NCBI RefSeq assembly: GCF_003481825.1
Contig: NZ_QULW01000019.1
Coordinates: 43,813 to 89,187, forward strand
DNA length: 45,375 nt
Source: Clostridium sp. OM02-18AC
GTDB taxonomy: Bacteria > Bacillota > Clostridia > Lachnospirales > Lachnospiraceae
Direction: 5' to 3'
Made by a program: the position numbers and the translations under genes. The notes under the pieces were generated by a model. It did no database searches, was not told the DNA's origin, and saw only the letters and a program-made list of their open reading frames with translations. Shown here in pieces: positions 31,531-41,192 of the stretch. Every line of letters starts with the position of its first letter. Position 1 is the first letter of the stretch.

Positions 31531-34020
31531 ATGGCAAAACTGGATTCAAGATTTGCGTTGGGTCTGGATGGAAGCTGCTATCCGGACTGTGTCGTACAGG
31601 GAGAAAAATACCGCTTTACGGTTCTGACCTCCCGGATGCTGCGCATGGAATACGCGGAGGACGGAGTATTTGAGGACCGTCCGACCCAGGTGGTGTGGAA
31701 CCGTAAATTCGATCATCCGCAGTTCCAGGTAAACGATCAGCCGGACTGTCTGGAAATCGATACCGAGTATTTCCATCTGGTTTATGACAAAAAAGAATTT
31801 GGTCCGAATCATCTTTACATTGATGTAAAATACAACTTTACAAACTACGGCGGCAGATGGTATTATGGCCGGACTGATTATGGAGATCCGCTCAGAGAGC
31901 ATAATTTAAAGGGAACGACACGTACCCTGGACCGATGCGACGGGGAATGGTTTGTAGGAGCAAATATTCTGGAAAAAATGCGCACGAACGGTACCACAAC
32001 CAACCGGGAGGATGGAGATGTGGATCTTGGCATGGGACTGTGCGATACCAGCGGACGCACCTTTTTTGAGGATGGAAAATCCCTGATCATCGATGAGGAA
32101 GGCTGGGTACATCCGCGGAAGAAAGGGTGCATTGATACCTATTTCTTCGGATATGGCCGGGATTATTTTGGGGCGATCCATGACTTTTACCAGTTATCCG
32201 GCGCAGCACCGCTTCTGCCGAAATATGTTCTTGGCAACTGGTGGAGCCGTTACTGGAAGTATACGGAAGAAAGCTATATGGCTCTTTTAACAAAATTTGA
32301 GGAGCTGGATATCCCGTTTTCCGTTGTCGTGATGGATATGGACTGGCATCTGGTTGACATTCCGGAAAAATACGGAAAAGGCTGGACCGGATATACCTGG
32401 AATAAGGATTTCTTCCCGGATCCAGAACGTTTCCTAAACTGGCTGCATGAGCACAACTACCGCATTACCTTAAACCTGCATCCGGCTGACGGCGTGCGGG
32501 CCTTTGAAGAGCAGTATCCGGAGATGGCAAAAGCCCTGGGGGTTGACCCGGATTCCGGATTCCCGGTACGTTTTGATTTTACCAACAAAGAATTTGTGGA
32601 GGCTTATTTTAAATATCTGCATCATCCGGAGGAGAAAAAAGGGGTTGATTTCTGGTGGATGGACTGGCAGCAGGGCAATGTTTCTGCCGTGGAGGGCATG
32701 GATCCGCTCTGGATGCTGAACCATTATCACCACTATGACTTAAGACGTAACGGAAAGAGAGCCGTTATGCTGTCCCGTTACAGCGGTCTTGGAAGCCACC
32801 GTTACCCGATGGGCTTTTCCGGCGATACCCATGTGACCTGGAATGCGCTCCAGTATCAGCCGTATTTTACAGCAACGGCAGCCAATGTCGGATATACCTG
32901 GTGGAGTCATGATATTGGCGGTCATATGAATGGAATCAAAGACAATGAGCTATATATCCGGTGGCTGCAGTTTGGTGTACTGTCTCCGATCAACCGTCTT
33001 CACAGCAATTCCAAGCCATTCTGCGGAAAAGAGCCATGGCGTTATCCGAAGCCGTACGATGAAATCGCGGCGGATGTCCTGCGGCTTCGCCACAGACTGA
33101 TGCCGTACATTTACACGATGAATTACCAGTGCCATACAGATATGGTGCCGATTCTGGTTCCGGCTTACTATTACTATCCGATGGATCCGGACAGCTACCG
33201 TTACCGTAACGAATATTTCTTCGGAAGTGAGCTTCTGGTTCAGCCGATGGTGCATCCAACCGACAAAGAGACCGGATATACAACCGAGCCGACCTGGCTT
33301 CCGCCGGGAATCTGGACCGATGTCTATGAAGGTGCCGTATATCATGGCGGAGAACATGGCGATTTAAGACAGATCAGCCGTCCAATCGAACAGCAGGGAA
33401 TTCTGGCAAAAGCAGGCGCGATCATTCCGATGGCAGCACATACACAGGGAAGCAACAGCATCGAAAACCCGGAGACGCTGGAACTTTCTGTATTCCCTGG
33501 TGGAGACAACGAATATGAACTTTATGAGGATGCCGGAGATGGTTTTGCTTATGAACAGGGTCAGTATGTGAAAACGGCCATGAAACTGACCTGGACTCCA
33601 AAGAAGGCTTCTTTCACACTTCACCCGGCAGGTGATTTCACCGTTCTGCCAGAAGCGCGCCGCTATGTGCTGCATTTCCGCGGCTTCCGGAATCTCGCAG
33701 TCAGCCAGATAAACGCAAGCGAGGCGTTTGCAAAGCAGTACGATGAAAAGACCCGTACCCTGACCCTGACATTGGAAGGAACCGATGTGAAGCGCGATAT
33801 TTCCGTGATGCTGGAAGGCGAACTGCTGCCGCAGGATGAAAATCTTTCCGAACGTGTATTTGAATTCCTGGACCGTGTGCAAGGCAGTGTTGTGCGAAAA
33901 GATGAAGTCATGAAATGCTTCCGTCAGGCATCTGGAAAAGAAGAGATCGCCAGTGGACTGATGGGCATGGATCTTCCGGAAAGCTGGAGAGCGGTGCTTA
34001 TGGAAATGGTGATGCGCTAA
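31531..34020 (+). CDS. Glycoside hydrolase family 31 (alpha-glucosidase/alpha-xylosidase)
   Basis: An 829-residue enzyme without a signal peptide, hence cytosolic. An N-terminal beta-sandwich (1-230) precedes the barrel with VVVMDMDWH (about 266-272), nucleophile Asp378 in FWWMDWQQGN and acid/base Asp432 in GFSGDTHVTW, then beta-sandwich domains. The last 70 residues (FEFLDRVQGSVVRKDEVMKC and on) form an extra helical tail not usual in the family. The sequence resembles alpha-1,3/1,4-acting bacterial enzymes of gut clostridia; the exact linkage is not predictable. It follows AAAGGAGGAAAA. With MalL it degrades imported alpha-glucans or isomalto-type sugars. Confidence 0.92.
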   Translation: MAKLDSRFALGLDGSCYPDCVVQGEKYRFTVLTSRMLRMEYAEDGVFEDRPTQVVWNRKFDHPQFQVNDQPDCLEIDTEYFHLVYDKKEFGPNHLYIDVKYNFTNYGGRWYYGRTDYGDPLREHNLKGTTRTLDRCDGEWFVGANILEKMRTNGTTTNREDGDVDLGMGLCDTSGRTFFEDGKSLIIDEEGWVHPRKKGCIDTYFFGYGRDYFGAIHDFYQLSGAAPLLPKYVLGNWWSRYWKYTEESYMALLTKFEELDIPFSVVVMDMDWHLVDIPEKYGKGWTGYTWNKDFFPDPERFLNWLHEHNYRITLNLHPADGVRAFEEQYPEMAKALGVDPDSGFPVRFDFTNKEFVEAYFKYLHHPEEKKGVDFWWMDWQQGNVSAVEGMDPLWMLNHYHHYDLRRNGKRAVMLSRYSGLGSHRYPMGFSGDTHVTWNALQYQPYFTATAANVGYTWWSHDIGGHMNGIKDNELYIRWLQFGVLSPINRLHSNSKPFCGKEPWRYPKPYDEIAADVLRLRHRLMPYIYTMNYQCHTDMVPILVPAYYYYPMDPDSYRYRNEYFFGSELLVQPMVHPTDKETGYTTEPTWLPPGIWTDVYEGAVYHGGEHGDLRQISRPIEQQGILAKAGAIIPMAAHTQGSNSIENPETLELSVFPGGDNEYELYEDAGDGFAYEQGQYVKTAMKLTWTPKKASFTLHPAGDFTVLPEARRYVLHFRGFRNLAVSQINASEAFAKQYDEKTRTLTLTLEGTDVKRDISVMLEGELLPQDENLSERVFEFLDRVQGSVVRKDEVMKCFRQASGKEEIASGLMGMDLPESWRAVLMEMVMR

Positions 34021-34045
34021 AAATTAAAGTAAAATCCATTGTATG

Positions 34046-34084
34046 ATCTTAAAAAAGTGCAGACAGAAATTTATTAATGCACAA
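34046..34084 (+). promoter_or_regulatory. Operator-like site 2, before the solute-binding protein gene
   Basis: ATCTTAAAAAAGTGCA (34046-34061, identical to site 1) and ATGCACAA (34077-34084, identical), with a 16-base gap between GTGCA and TGCAC. It lies just upstream of the promoter at 34112-34140, the usual position for an activator. Confidence 0.7.
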
Positions 34085-34111
34085 TAGATAAAAAATCGGG
34101 AAAAACAATTA

Positions 34112-34140
34112 TTCCATCATACAAAAATACCAAATATAAT
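34112..34140 (+). promoter_or_regulatory. Promoter of the solute-binding protein gene
   Basis: A perfect TATAAT (34135-34140) but a poor -35 (TTCCAT, 34112-34117) at 17 bases. A weak -35 with an upstream operator suggests that an activator is needed. Confidence 0.65.
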
Positions 34141-34197
34141 AAAGACATCTTAAACATCTCGTGGAAAAGATGAGAAAACGAAGGAGGTATTTGTTTT

Positions 34198-35523
34198 ATG
34201 AAAAAAGTTTTTGCCGTATCGATGGCAGCGCTGATGGCAGCGGTTTCCTTAGCAGGCTGTGGTGGTGGTTCCTCCACTACAGAGACAAAAGCAGCAGACA
34301 CGACGGCTGCAGCAGCTGAATCCAAGACCGAAGAAACCACAGCAGGAGAAGCAAAAGAACTTACCGGCGACCTGGCAATGATGGTAAATAATGCATTTAC
34401 CGGAATGGACGACCCGGCAATCATGCGGGCAGCAAAACAGTTCGAGGCAGACCATCCGGGTGTCACCATTACGATCGAAGGTTTATCTGGTAAAGAACTG
34501 GTCAGCAAATTTACCACATCCGCAATGGCAGGCTCTGGTCCGGACATTGTTGCATTGGACAATGCCGGCTGGCCGATCGACCTTGCAGCGATGGGACTGA
34601 TCACACCGCTTGATGATCAGATCAAAGCGTCTGAGAACGATTATTTGCAGGGACCGCTGGAATCCGGACTGTATGAAGGCAGCTATTATTCGGTTCCATG
34701 GTATTTCAACAATACCGGATTATACTACAACAAGCGGATCCTGGAAGAGATCGGAAAGACCGAAGCACCGACCACCTGGGATGAACTGGAAGAGGATATC
34801 AAGCTTGCAACCGAGAAAGGTTATGCAGGTATCTCCACCAGACTGGATGGCTACGCAATCTTCAATGCATTTATGGAGAATGACAACCCGATTATCGATA
34901 CCTCAGGTGAGACACCGGTTGTAACGGTAAACAATGAGTCTGGTAAGGAAGCATTCGACTTCTGGACAGGCCTTCACACCAAATACAAAGCATTCCCGGA
35001 AGGCATGAAAGATGCTTCTGACTGGGCAACTGCTTACACCACATTCGTGTCCGATGACTGTCTGTTCTTTGTCTGCGGTGACTGGGCTTACAAGAACATC
35101 GCGACCGGCAACCCGGATATGCAGTTTGGTCTGGCTCCGATGCCGAAAGGAAAAGTAAACGCCGTATGTCTTGGCGGTTATAACCTGGCGATCAACGAGA
35201 ACAGTGCAAACAAAGATCTGGCATGGGCCTTTGTTGAGTATTTGACCAGCAAAGAGTGCGATTATGTTTTAACCGAGCAGGGTCGTATCCCGGGCAGAAC
35301 CGATGTGGATTACGCACCGATCATTGAGATGAATCCGGATTATCAGGTATTTATCGATGAGGCTGCTTATACCGTTCCAAGACCGCGTGTAAAGAATGCA
35401 TCTTCTGTTGATGAGATGGTTTGCGACGCATTCAAGAAGGTATTTTTCGATCAGAGCACTGCTGAGGATGCACTGAATGAATTAGAGACTGAACTGAACG
35501 ATTTCATTACAGAAAACTACTAA
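34198..35523 (+). CDS. ABC transporter sugar-binding lipoprotein (MalE-like)
   Basis: A 441-residue family 1 solute-binding protein anchored outside the membrane at Cys21 (lipobox SLAGC), followed by a Thr/Ala/Glu linker to about residue 60. The binding fold has typical MalE-like segments: FEADHPGVTITIEGLSGKEL, YSVPWYFNNTGLYYNKRILE, TWDELEEDIKLA and the C-terminal AWAFVEYLTSKECDYVLTEQ. It captures maltose-, isomaltose- or similar alpha-glucosides, judging from the enzymes beside it. GAAGGAGGT precedes the ATG. It has its own operator and promoter, and a terminator separates it from the permeases, which fits its need for higher expression. Confidence 0.95.
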   Translation: MKKVFAVSMAALMAAVSLAGCGGGSSTTETKAADTTAAAAESKTEETTAGEAKELTGDLAMMVNNAFTGMDDPAIMRAAKQFEADHPGVTITIEGLSGKELVSKFTTSAMAGSGPDIVALDNAGWPIDLAAMGLITPLDDQIKASENDYLQGPLESGLYEGSYYSVPWYFNNTGLYYNKRILEEIGKTEAPTTWDELEEDIKLATEKGYAGISTRLDGYAIFNAFMENDNPIIDTSGETPVVTVNNESGKEAFDFWTGLHTKYKAFPEGMKDASDWATAYTTFVSDDCLFFVCGDWAYKNIATGNPDMQFGLAPMPKGKVNAVCLGGYNLAINENSANKDLAWAFVEYLTSKECDYVLTEQGRIPGRTDVDYAPIIEMNPDYQVFIDEAAYTVPRPRVKNASSVDEMVCDAFKKVFFDQSTAEDALNELETELNDFITENY

Positions 35524-35532
35524 TTTGGTTGT

Positions 35533-35576
35533 AAGGACCGCCAACGCCTTATAAGCAGGCGGGCGGTCCTTTTTTT
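35533..35576 (+). terminator. Partial terminator between binding protein and permeases
   Basis: AAGGACCGCC (35533-35542) pairs with GGCGGTCCTT (35562-35571), with inner GCCT/AGGC, and T residues to 35576. Readthrough would supply the permease genes at a lower level. Confidence 0.85.
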
Positions 35577-35615
35577 ACGGTTGACTTCTGAAAAAATCTG
35601 GAGAGAGAGGGCAGC

Positions 35616-36545
35616 ATGAAGGCAAAAACAAAGAAAACAAAACTGCGTCTGAAGGAATATTCATTCCAGCAGAATATGCATGGTTATATGTTGATTGCCC
35701 CGGCAGTCATTGCAATTATCCTGTTAAGTATTTACCCGCTGCTGCAGGGTATCTGGATCAGCTTTTTGAACTATGACATGACGAAAGCAAACAGTGCAGC
35801 ATTCGGTACGTTTGCCGGATTAAAAAACTATCACGTCATTTTCAGCAATTCCAAATACCGGAATGCGGTAGCCAATTCGGTTGTGTGGACTCTGGTCAAT
35901 ATTGTCGCACAACTGGCACTTGCCATGGTTGTGGCACTGGTTTTAAATGAAAAACTGAAAGGACGCGGCCTGTTCCGTACCATTGCTCTTTTGCCATGGG
36001 CAATCCCGGCAGCAATCAGTGCCCTGACATTCAGTGCCTTGTACGATACCAAGATCGGTATTTTTAATGTTATTTTGATCAAACTCGGTATCCTGAAAGA
36101 GGGATTTTCCTTCCTTGGAAATGTGCAGACAGCGATGCCGGCGGTTATCCTGGCCAACGTCTGGAAAAGCACCCCGTTTTTGATGATCTTTATCCTGGCA
36201 GCCTTGCAGGGCGTGTCCTACGACATGTATGAGAGTGCTGCAATTGATGGCGCAGGAAAGCTGAAACGCTTCTTATACATCACACTGCCGAATATCAAAG
36301 AGCCCATGGCCGTAGCGGTAATCCTGAATGTGATTTCTATATTCAACAACTTCAATGCAATCTGGCTGCTGACCAAGGGTGGTCCGCTTGACAGCACCGA
36401 GATCATGTACACTTATGCATACCGGCAGGCATTCGTGGATCACAAATTCGGTTATGCAGCAGCAACATCGGTGGTCATTTTTATCGTCATTGCAATTCTT
36501 ACCGTAATCTATGTAAAGATGATCGCGTCAGACCGGAAAGAGTAA
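35616..36545 (+). CDS. ABC transporter permease, MalF type
   Basis: A 309-residue inner-membrane subunit with six helices. The EAA loop that docks to the ATPase is YESAAIDGAGKLKRFLYITL (about 206-225). The Lys-rich N-terminus faces inside. It pairs with the MalG-type permease 12 bases downstream. GAGAGAGAGGG lies before the ATG. It belongs to the carbohydrate uptake 1 subfamily together with the binding protein upstream and the ATPase at 41193. Confidence 0.95.
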   Translation: MKAKTKKTKLRLKEYSFQQNMHGYMLIAPAVIAIILLSIYPLLQGIWISFLNYDMTKANSAAFGTFAGLKNYHVIFSNSKYRNAVANSVVWTLVNIVAQLALAMVVALVLNEKLKGRGLFRTIALLPWAIPAAISALTFSALYDTKIGIFNVILIKLGILKEGFSFLGNVQTAMPAVILANVWKSTPFLMIFILAALQGVSYDMYESAAIDGAGKLKRFLYITLPNIKEPMAVAVILNVISIFNNFNAIWLLTKGGPLDSTEIMYTYAYRQAFVDHKFGYAAATSVVIFIVIAILTVIYVKMIASDRKE

Positions 36546-36557
36546 GGAGGAGACAGG

Positions 36558-37385
36558 ATGAAGAGGACAAAACTGGAACTGGCAGTGCTGTATATCCTTT
36601 CGATTATCATAGCATTGTGTGCGGCTTTGCCGTTTGTATGGGTACTTCTGACCGCATTAAAATCACCGGAACAGATCTTTAATGCAAGCCAGATCATCCC
36701 GACTTATATCACATTTGACAACTTCAAACAGGTATTATTTCACTCAAATTTTGCACGTTATTTCTTAAACAGTGCCGTGATTTCCATTGCAGTTACCCTG
36801 ATTTCCATGATATTTGCAGTCATGGCAGCGTATGGATTTTGCCGTTATCACATCATGGGATCTGAGCGGATCAAGATGGGAATCTTGTTCACCAAGATGT
36901 TTCCGGGCGTGTTGCTTTCCATTCCTTACTATGTTATCATGAAAAAAATGGGCCTGATCGATACACATCTTGGCCTGGTTATTATTAACTGTTCGTTTGT
37001 TTTGCCGTTTGCAGTATGGAATATGTGCACCTTCTTTGCACAGATGCCATGGGAGATCGAGGAGGCTGCGCTGGTAGACGGATGCAACCGTTTCCAGGCA
37101 TTTACCAGAGTCATTTTCCCCCTTGCAAAGCCAGGTATTTCTGCAACAACACTGTACTGTTTTTTGATGTCCTGGGATGAATTTATGTATGCAAATACGT
37201 TTATCAATACCGCAGTCAAGAAGACCGTACAAGTCGGAATCCGCGACTATATCGGAGAGTATTCTACCGAATGGGGACCGCTGATGGCGGCTGTTATTTT
37301 GAGCCTGATTCCGGTAATCGTATTCTTTGTATTTGTCCAGGATAACTTGGTTGGAGGACTTTCTGCAGGAGCAGTAAAAGGTTAA
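36558..37385 (+). CDS. ABC transporter permease, MalG type
   Basis: A 275-residue partner permease with six helices; its EAA loop is EEAALVDGCNRFQAFTRVIF (about 174-193). It ends DNLVGGLSAGAVKG, the typical MalG/YcjP C-terminus. AAGGAGGAGA precedes the ATG. It is followed by the sensor kinase gene after 48 bases, so transporter and regulator genes are probably in one transcript. Confidence 0.95.
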   Translation: MKRTKLELAVLYILSIIIALCAALPFVWVLLTALKSPEQIFNASQIIPTYITFDNFKQVLFHSNFARYFLNSAVISIAVTLISMIFAVMAAYGFCRYHIMGSERIKMGILFTKMFPGVLLSIPYYVIMKKMGLIDTHLGLVIINCSFVLPFAVWNMCTFFAQMPWEIEEAALVDGCNRFQAFTRVIFPLAKPGISATTLYCFLMSWDEFMYANTFINTAVKKTVQVGIRDYIGEYSTEWGPLMAAVILSLIPVIVFFVFVQDNLVGGLSAGAVKG

Positions 37386-37433
37386 TCGTTTCCCCGCGGC
37401 AAAAGAAAAACAGCACAGAAAAGGGGATCAAGT

Positions 37434-39218
37434 TTGAGGAAAGAGCAGCAGGCACCAAGCATAAAATTCAGTCTGATCATCAGCATTATCGCAGGGGTTT
37501 TATTACCGTTATTTGCAGCACTTCTGGTATTGTGTGTGATGATGCAGCGGACCATTTCTTCCAACATTGCAGAATCTTATCAGATGATGTTTGACCAGAA
37601 TATCCGGGAAATTGACACGGCGATTCTCCAGTCGAACTATGTCAGCAGTGCAATGATCACTTACACGGAAAATAATGGTCTTCTGCGGGAATACTATCAG
37701 GCTGGCAATGCCTATGAACGGAGCGTGGCTGCTAAAAAGATCCGGGATATGATCTTAAACCGTAATGTCATAAACCTGGCGAGCTTTGGCGGTGAGATGA
37801 TCCTTTTGATGAACGATGGTCTTCTGATCAGCTCGGAAAAAGCAGTGGAAACGGGATTGTCGCTGGAGGGGCAGGCGTGGCTGAAAAAGGTGCGGGAAGA
37901 AAAATCCAATCCTTACTGGGACACCGCAATCAGTGCTTTATTTGACCAGTTGAATCCAGATAATTACGTGACATACGGAAGAGAGTTAACCCGTTATGGT
38001 CAGAAAGTTTACGGATATGCCCTGATCGCACTTCCGAAAAAACTGTTTTTTCAGTCCCCGGATGATATCCGTTATCAGAAGGGAAGGATGTTCATGTTTT
38101 CTTCGGATGAGCGTCTTTTAACCGGTGCATGCGAACACTATTCCGAAGAAAGACTGGCTGAAATTTTGCAGCAGTGGAAAGCAAATGACCAGAAAAACGG
38201 AAACTATGATGACTGTTACGTGCTTGGCAAACGTCTCTCTTCCTGCAGCAATGTAGTCCTTTATGTGGGAAACCGGCATGCGATCTTTGAGCGGAGTGAA
38301 CAGATCTTTTATTATCTCTGGATCTTTATGGCTGTGATCACGGCGCTTTCCGTTGCCATTACCTGGTGCATTTCCCAGTATATCACAAAGCCAATTCTGC
38401 TTCTGGCCGGAAAAATCCAGCAGATTGAACATATTGACACAAAGAAACTGGTACTGGAAAAGAATCATTTCCAGGAGACACTGGAACTGGAACATGGAAT
38501 GCTGCGTGCAAAGGAGCGAATCCGGATTTTACTGGAAGAAGTTCGGCATGAAGCGAAAATGAAAGAAAAAGCCCGGTTTGATGCATTAAAGGCACAGATC
38601 AAACCGCACTTTCTGTTTAATACGCTGAATGCGATTCACTGGAAAGCTTCGATCAATGGAGATCAGGAGGTTGCAGAAGTTTTATCCAATCTGGGTGTGC
38701 TTCTGAGTGAAACTTATAAAAATGATAATGAACTTGAGACCATAGACAATGCGATCTATATCCTGGAAGCTTATGTCAAGATCATGGAGGTCCGGTTTGG
38801 CAATAAGGTGGAATTTTTCTGTGTGAATTCGGATGAACTTGGAGAATACCTGATTCCAAGATTCTGTCTTCAGCCGCTTGTGGAAAACTCCTTTATCCAT
38901 GGCATGAGTCACACGGAAAACGGACTTATTGTTTTAAGGGGAGAACAGAATGGAAACGATATCGAGCTTACCCTGATCGATAACGGAGAAGGTCTGCATG
39001 GAAAAGAATTGGATCTCTCAAAAGAAAGTGAGGACAATAAACGCGGAATTACGGGAATCGGATTATCCAATATCCATAAGCGGATCCAGACACTTTATGG
39101 TCCGGATTATGGACTGAACATCGATACAACCGTGGAAATCGGGTTTAAAATATCGCTGCGGATTCCGGCGATGAAACGGGAGGCAAAAGCAGATGAAAGC
39201 GCTGATAGTAGAAGATGA
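37434..39218 (+). CDS. Sensor histidine kinase, YesM/LytS type
   Basis: A 594-residue membrane sensor. Membrane helices at about 12-37 and 288-310 enclose an extracellular sensing domain; then a HAMP linker, the phosphoacceptor His392 in QIKPHFLFNTLNAIHWKA and an ATPase domain with LQPLVENSFIHG, DNGEG and GIGLSNIHKR. The start is TTG with AAAAGGGGATCAAG before it; no ATG is available at the N-terminus. It phosphorylates the AraC-type regulator encoded next, whose frame overlaps its 3' end by 26 bases. The signal is probably the transported sugar or its binding protein. Confidence 0.94.
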   Translation: MRKEQQAPSIKFSLIISIIAGVLLPLFAALLVLCVMMQRTISSNIAESYQMMFDQNIREIDTAILQSNYVSSAMITYTENNGLLREYYQAGNAYERSVAAKKIRDMILNRNVINLASFGGEMILLMNDGLLISSEKAVETGLSLEGQAWLKKVREEKSNPYWDTAISALFDQLNPDNYVTYGRELTRYGQKVYGYALIALPKKLFFQSPDDIRYQKGRMFMFSSDERLLTGACEHYSEERLAEILQQWKANDQKNGNYDDCYVLGKRLSSCSNVVLYVGNRHAIFERSEQIFYYLWIFMAVITALSVAITWCISQYITKPILLLAGKIQQIEHIDTKKLVLEKNHFQETLELEHGMLRAKERIRILLEEVRHEAKMKEKARFDALKAQIKPHFLFNTLNAIHWKASINGDQEVAEVLSNLGVLLSETYKNDNELETIDNAIYILEAYVKIMEVRFGNKVEFFCVNSDELGEYLIPRFCLQPLVENSFIHGMSHTENGLIVLRGEQNGNDIELTLIDNGEGLHGKELDLSKESEDNKRGITGIGLSNIHKRIQTLYGPDYGLNIDTTVEIGFKISLRIPAMKREAKADESADSRR

Positions 39219-40704
39219 ATTACTTGCAAGGTTGGGAATGCGCTCTCTGATTGACTGGGAGTCTTTGGGAATTACATTGTTAGAAGACGCAAGTGACGGG
39301 GCGGAAGCATTAAAGAAAATGGAAAAGGAACAGCCGGATCTGATCCTGCTGGATCTGAACATTCCGGAGATCAACGGACTGGAACTTCTGCAGATGATCC
39401 GGCAGAGAAATCTGCCGTGCAAAGTGATCGTAGTCAGCTGTTATGAGGATTTTGATACGGTAAAAAAAGCGATGAAACTCGGAGCTGCAGACTATATCCG
39501 GAAGTTTGGATTATCGAAAGAAGAATTGTTATCTTCTTTAAAAAATGTGATGGAAATGCCGGCAGAAGTCCCTTCTTATCTGCAGCAGTCAGCGGTGCAG
39601 AGCAGCATGAAAATGCGGAAAAAACTGCAGCAGATTCCAGAAGAATTTCTTTCCGGATATGTTTTAAGCTTCTATATGCTTTGGAAATATTCGGAAGAAA
39701 TCACGGACATGAAAATCGTAGAAACGGTTGCCTGTCAGTATTATCAGAAGCTTGGAAGAACCCTGATGAGTGCTTTTTATGAAGGGAAACTGCTCATTCT
39801 TTTGAAAGAAGAAACAACGCTGGAAGAGGTGGAAAAACTTCGGAAACTGATCTTTCAGTTTGTCACAAACCGCTGTTACATCAGTATCACACCGTATCAT
39901 TTCAAGGAGCAGGATGACCAGTTTTTTATCCATGTGGCAAATGCCATTGAGGTATATGGTTTCTACGAATGTGGTCCCAAAACCGTATTCATGGAGAAAC
40001 CGCTGGAGATCAACAAAACTTTTCCTTTTGATGTGGGAAGTTACATGGAACAGCTGGAGCATGGAATTGCAAAGATTTCGGAAACAGATATCAAAAATAC
40101 GCTGCAAAAGCTGTTCGATGAGATTTCCGGGAATCCGTATTTGTCTGTGAACCTGGTAAAAAAACTGATGATTGAAATCCTGAGCCGGTTTTCCAAAAAG
40201 GCCGGACTTCTGGGCGGGGCGATTGAGGAGATTGAAGTCCAGGAAAGCTACAAGCACTATCAGAAAATTGTAAATATGACCAGCTTTCAGGGACTTCAGA
40301 ACTGGTGGATGGATTTTATCCCCAAATTTACCGGTCAGTTTTTTACAAGACAGAAAAAATCGGAATCCGATATCATTCAGAGTGCACTGAATTATATCGA
40401 AGAGAATCTGGATAAGCCGATTCAGTTATCCGATGCGGCAAGACTGATCGGAGTATCGGAGCCGTATTTAAGCTCATTCTTTAAAAGTTCCATGAATGAG
40501 AATTTTATTCCATATGTGAACCGGCAGAAAATGAAACGGGCAAAAGAACTGCTGGCGGACGGAAAACTGGTTTACCAGGTGTCAGATATTCTGGGATATG
40601 AAAATACAACCTATTTTTCCAAAGTATTTAAACGGGTTGAGGGTATGACACCGGAGCAGTACCGGAAAAATCTGTATGAAAGAAATGGGGGCGGGAATGA
40701 ATGA
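39193..40704 (+). CDS. Response regulator with AraC-type DNA-binding domain (YesN type)
   Basis: A 503-residue transcription factor. An N-terminal receiver domain with phosphoacceptor Asp54 (LILLDLNIPEING), acidic pocket Glu7/Asp8 and Lys105 region, a middle domain of about 250 residues without known name, and two C-terminal helix-turn-helix motifs (IQLSDAARLIGVSEPYLSSF and VYQVSDILGYENTTYFSKVF). It probably activates the operon through the paired sites at 29733 and 34046. The ATG overlaps the kinase gene; GAGGCAAAAGCAG precedes it. The next gene starts at its stop codon. Confidence 0.94.
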   Translation: MKALIVEDELLARLGMRSLIDWESLGITLLEDASDGAEALKKMEKEQPDLILLDLNIPEINGLELLQMIRQRNLPCKVIVVSCYEDFDTVKKAMKLGAADYIRKFGLSKEELLSSLKNVMEMPAEVPSYLQQSAVQSSMKMRKKLQQIPEEFLSGYVLSFYMLWKYSEEITDMKIVETVACQYYQKLGRTLMSAFYEGKLLILLKEETTLEEVEKLRKLIFQFVTNRCYISITPYHFKEQDDQFFIHVANAIEVYGFYECGPKTVFMEKPLEINKTFPFDVGSYMEQLEHGIAKISETDIKNTLQKLFDEISGNPYLSVNLVKKLMIEILSRFSKKAGLLGGAIEEIEVQESYKHYQKIVNMTSFQGLQNWWMDFIPKFTGQFFTRQKKSESDIIQSALNYIEENLDKPIQLSDAARLIGVSEPYLSSFFKSSMNENFIPYVNRQKMKRAKELLADGKLVYQVSDILGYENTTYFSKVFKRVEGMTPEQYRKNLYERNGGGNE

Positions 40705-41165
40705 ACGATGTTGCATTTGAATGGAGCATCCCCTATGTGCCGGGAAGAAAACAAAAATGTTTTAAAGTTCTCCTGATTGTAGAAACGATCGTTTTTTTAT
40801 TCAACGGCCTGTTTCTTATAAGGGCACTTCTGGTAGTCAGTGCTGCGCTGGCTGTGATCAGTTTTCTGCTGATTCAGAGCTGGAAAATAGAATATGAATT
40901 TGAGTATGTAAATGGAAGTATGACAATTTCCAAAATCATACGAAAAGAAAACCGCAGAGAGTTATATCAGGTTTCTGTAAGTGAAGTGGAATCTTTTGTA
41001 AAAGGCAGACAGCCGGCTGGCAGCCGCCGGGTGCGCGATTATACATCAAACCGTCCGGATGCTTCTGTTTTTACATTAAACACGAAAAACGATGCGATTT
41101 ATCTGGAGCCGAATGAAGCATTTTTAAATGAGATGCATTACAGAAGGCTGTGGAATGAGAAGTAA
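40701..41165 (+). CDS. DUF6106 family membrane protein
   Basis: A 154-residue protein of the DUF6106 family, with no known function. Two hydrophobic segments (FKVLLIVETIVFLFNGLFLI, then LVVSAALAVISFLLI, about 21-58) are followed by a cytosolic beta-rich domain that resembles a PH-like fold (WKIEYEFEYVNGSMTISKII). The ATG overlaps the stop codon of the response regulator gene (ATGA), which implies coupled translation. Its place between the two-component system and the transporter ATPase suggests a role in the same sensing or transport system. Confidence 0.8.
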   Translation: MNDVAFEWSIPYVPGRKQKCFKVLLIVETIVFLFNGLFLIRALLVVSAALAVISFLLIQSWKIEYEFEYVNGSMTISKIIRKENRRELYQVSVSEVESFVKGRQPAGSRRVRDYTSNRPDASVFTLNTKNDAIYLEPNEAFLNEMHYRRLWNEK

Positions 41166-41192
41166 AATAATGGTAGAAAGAAGGATGGGCAT

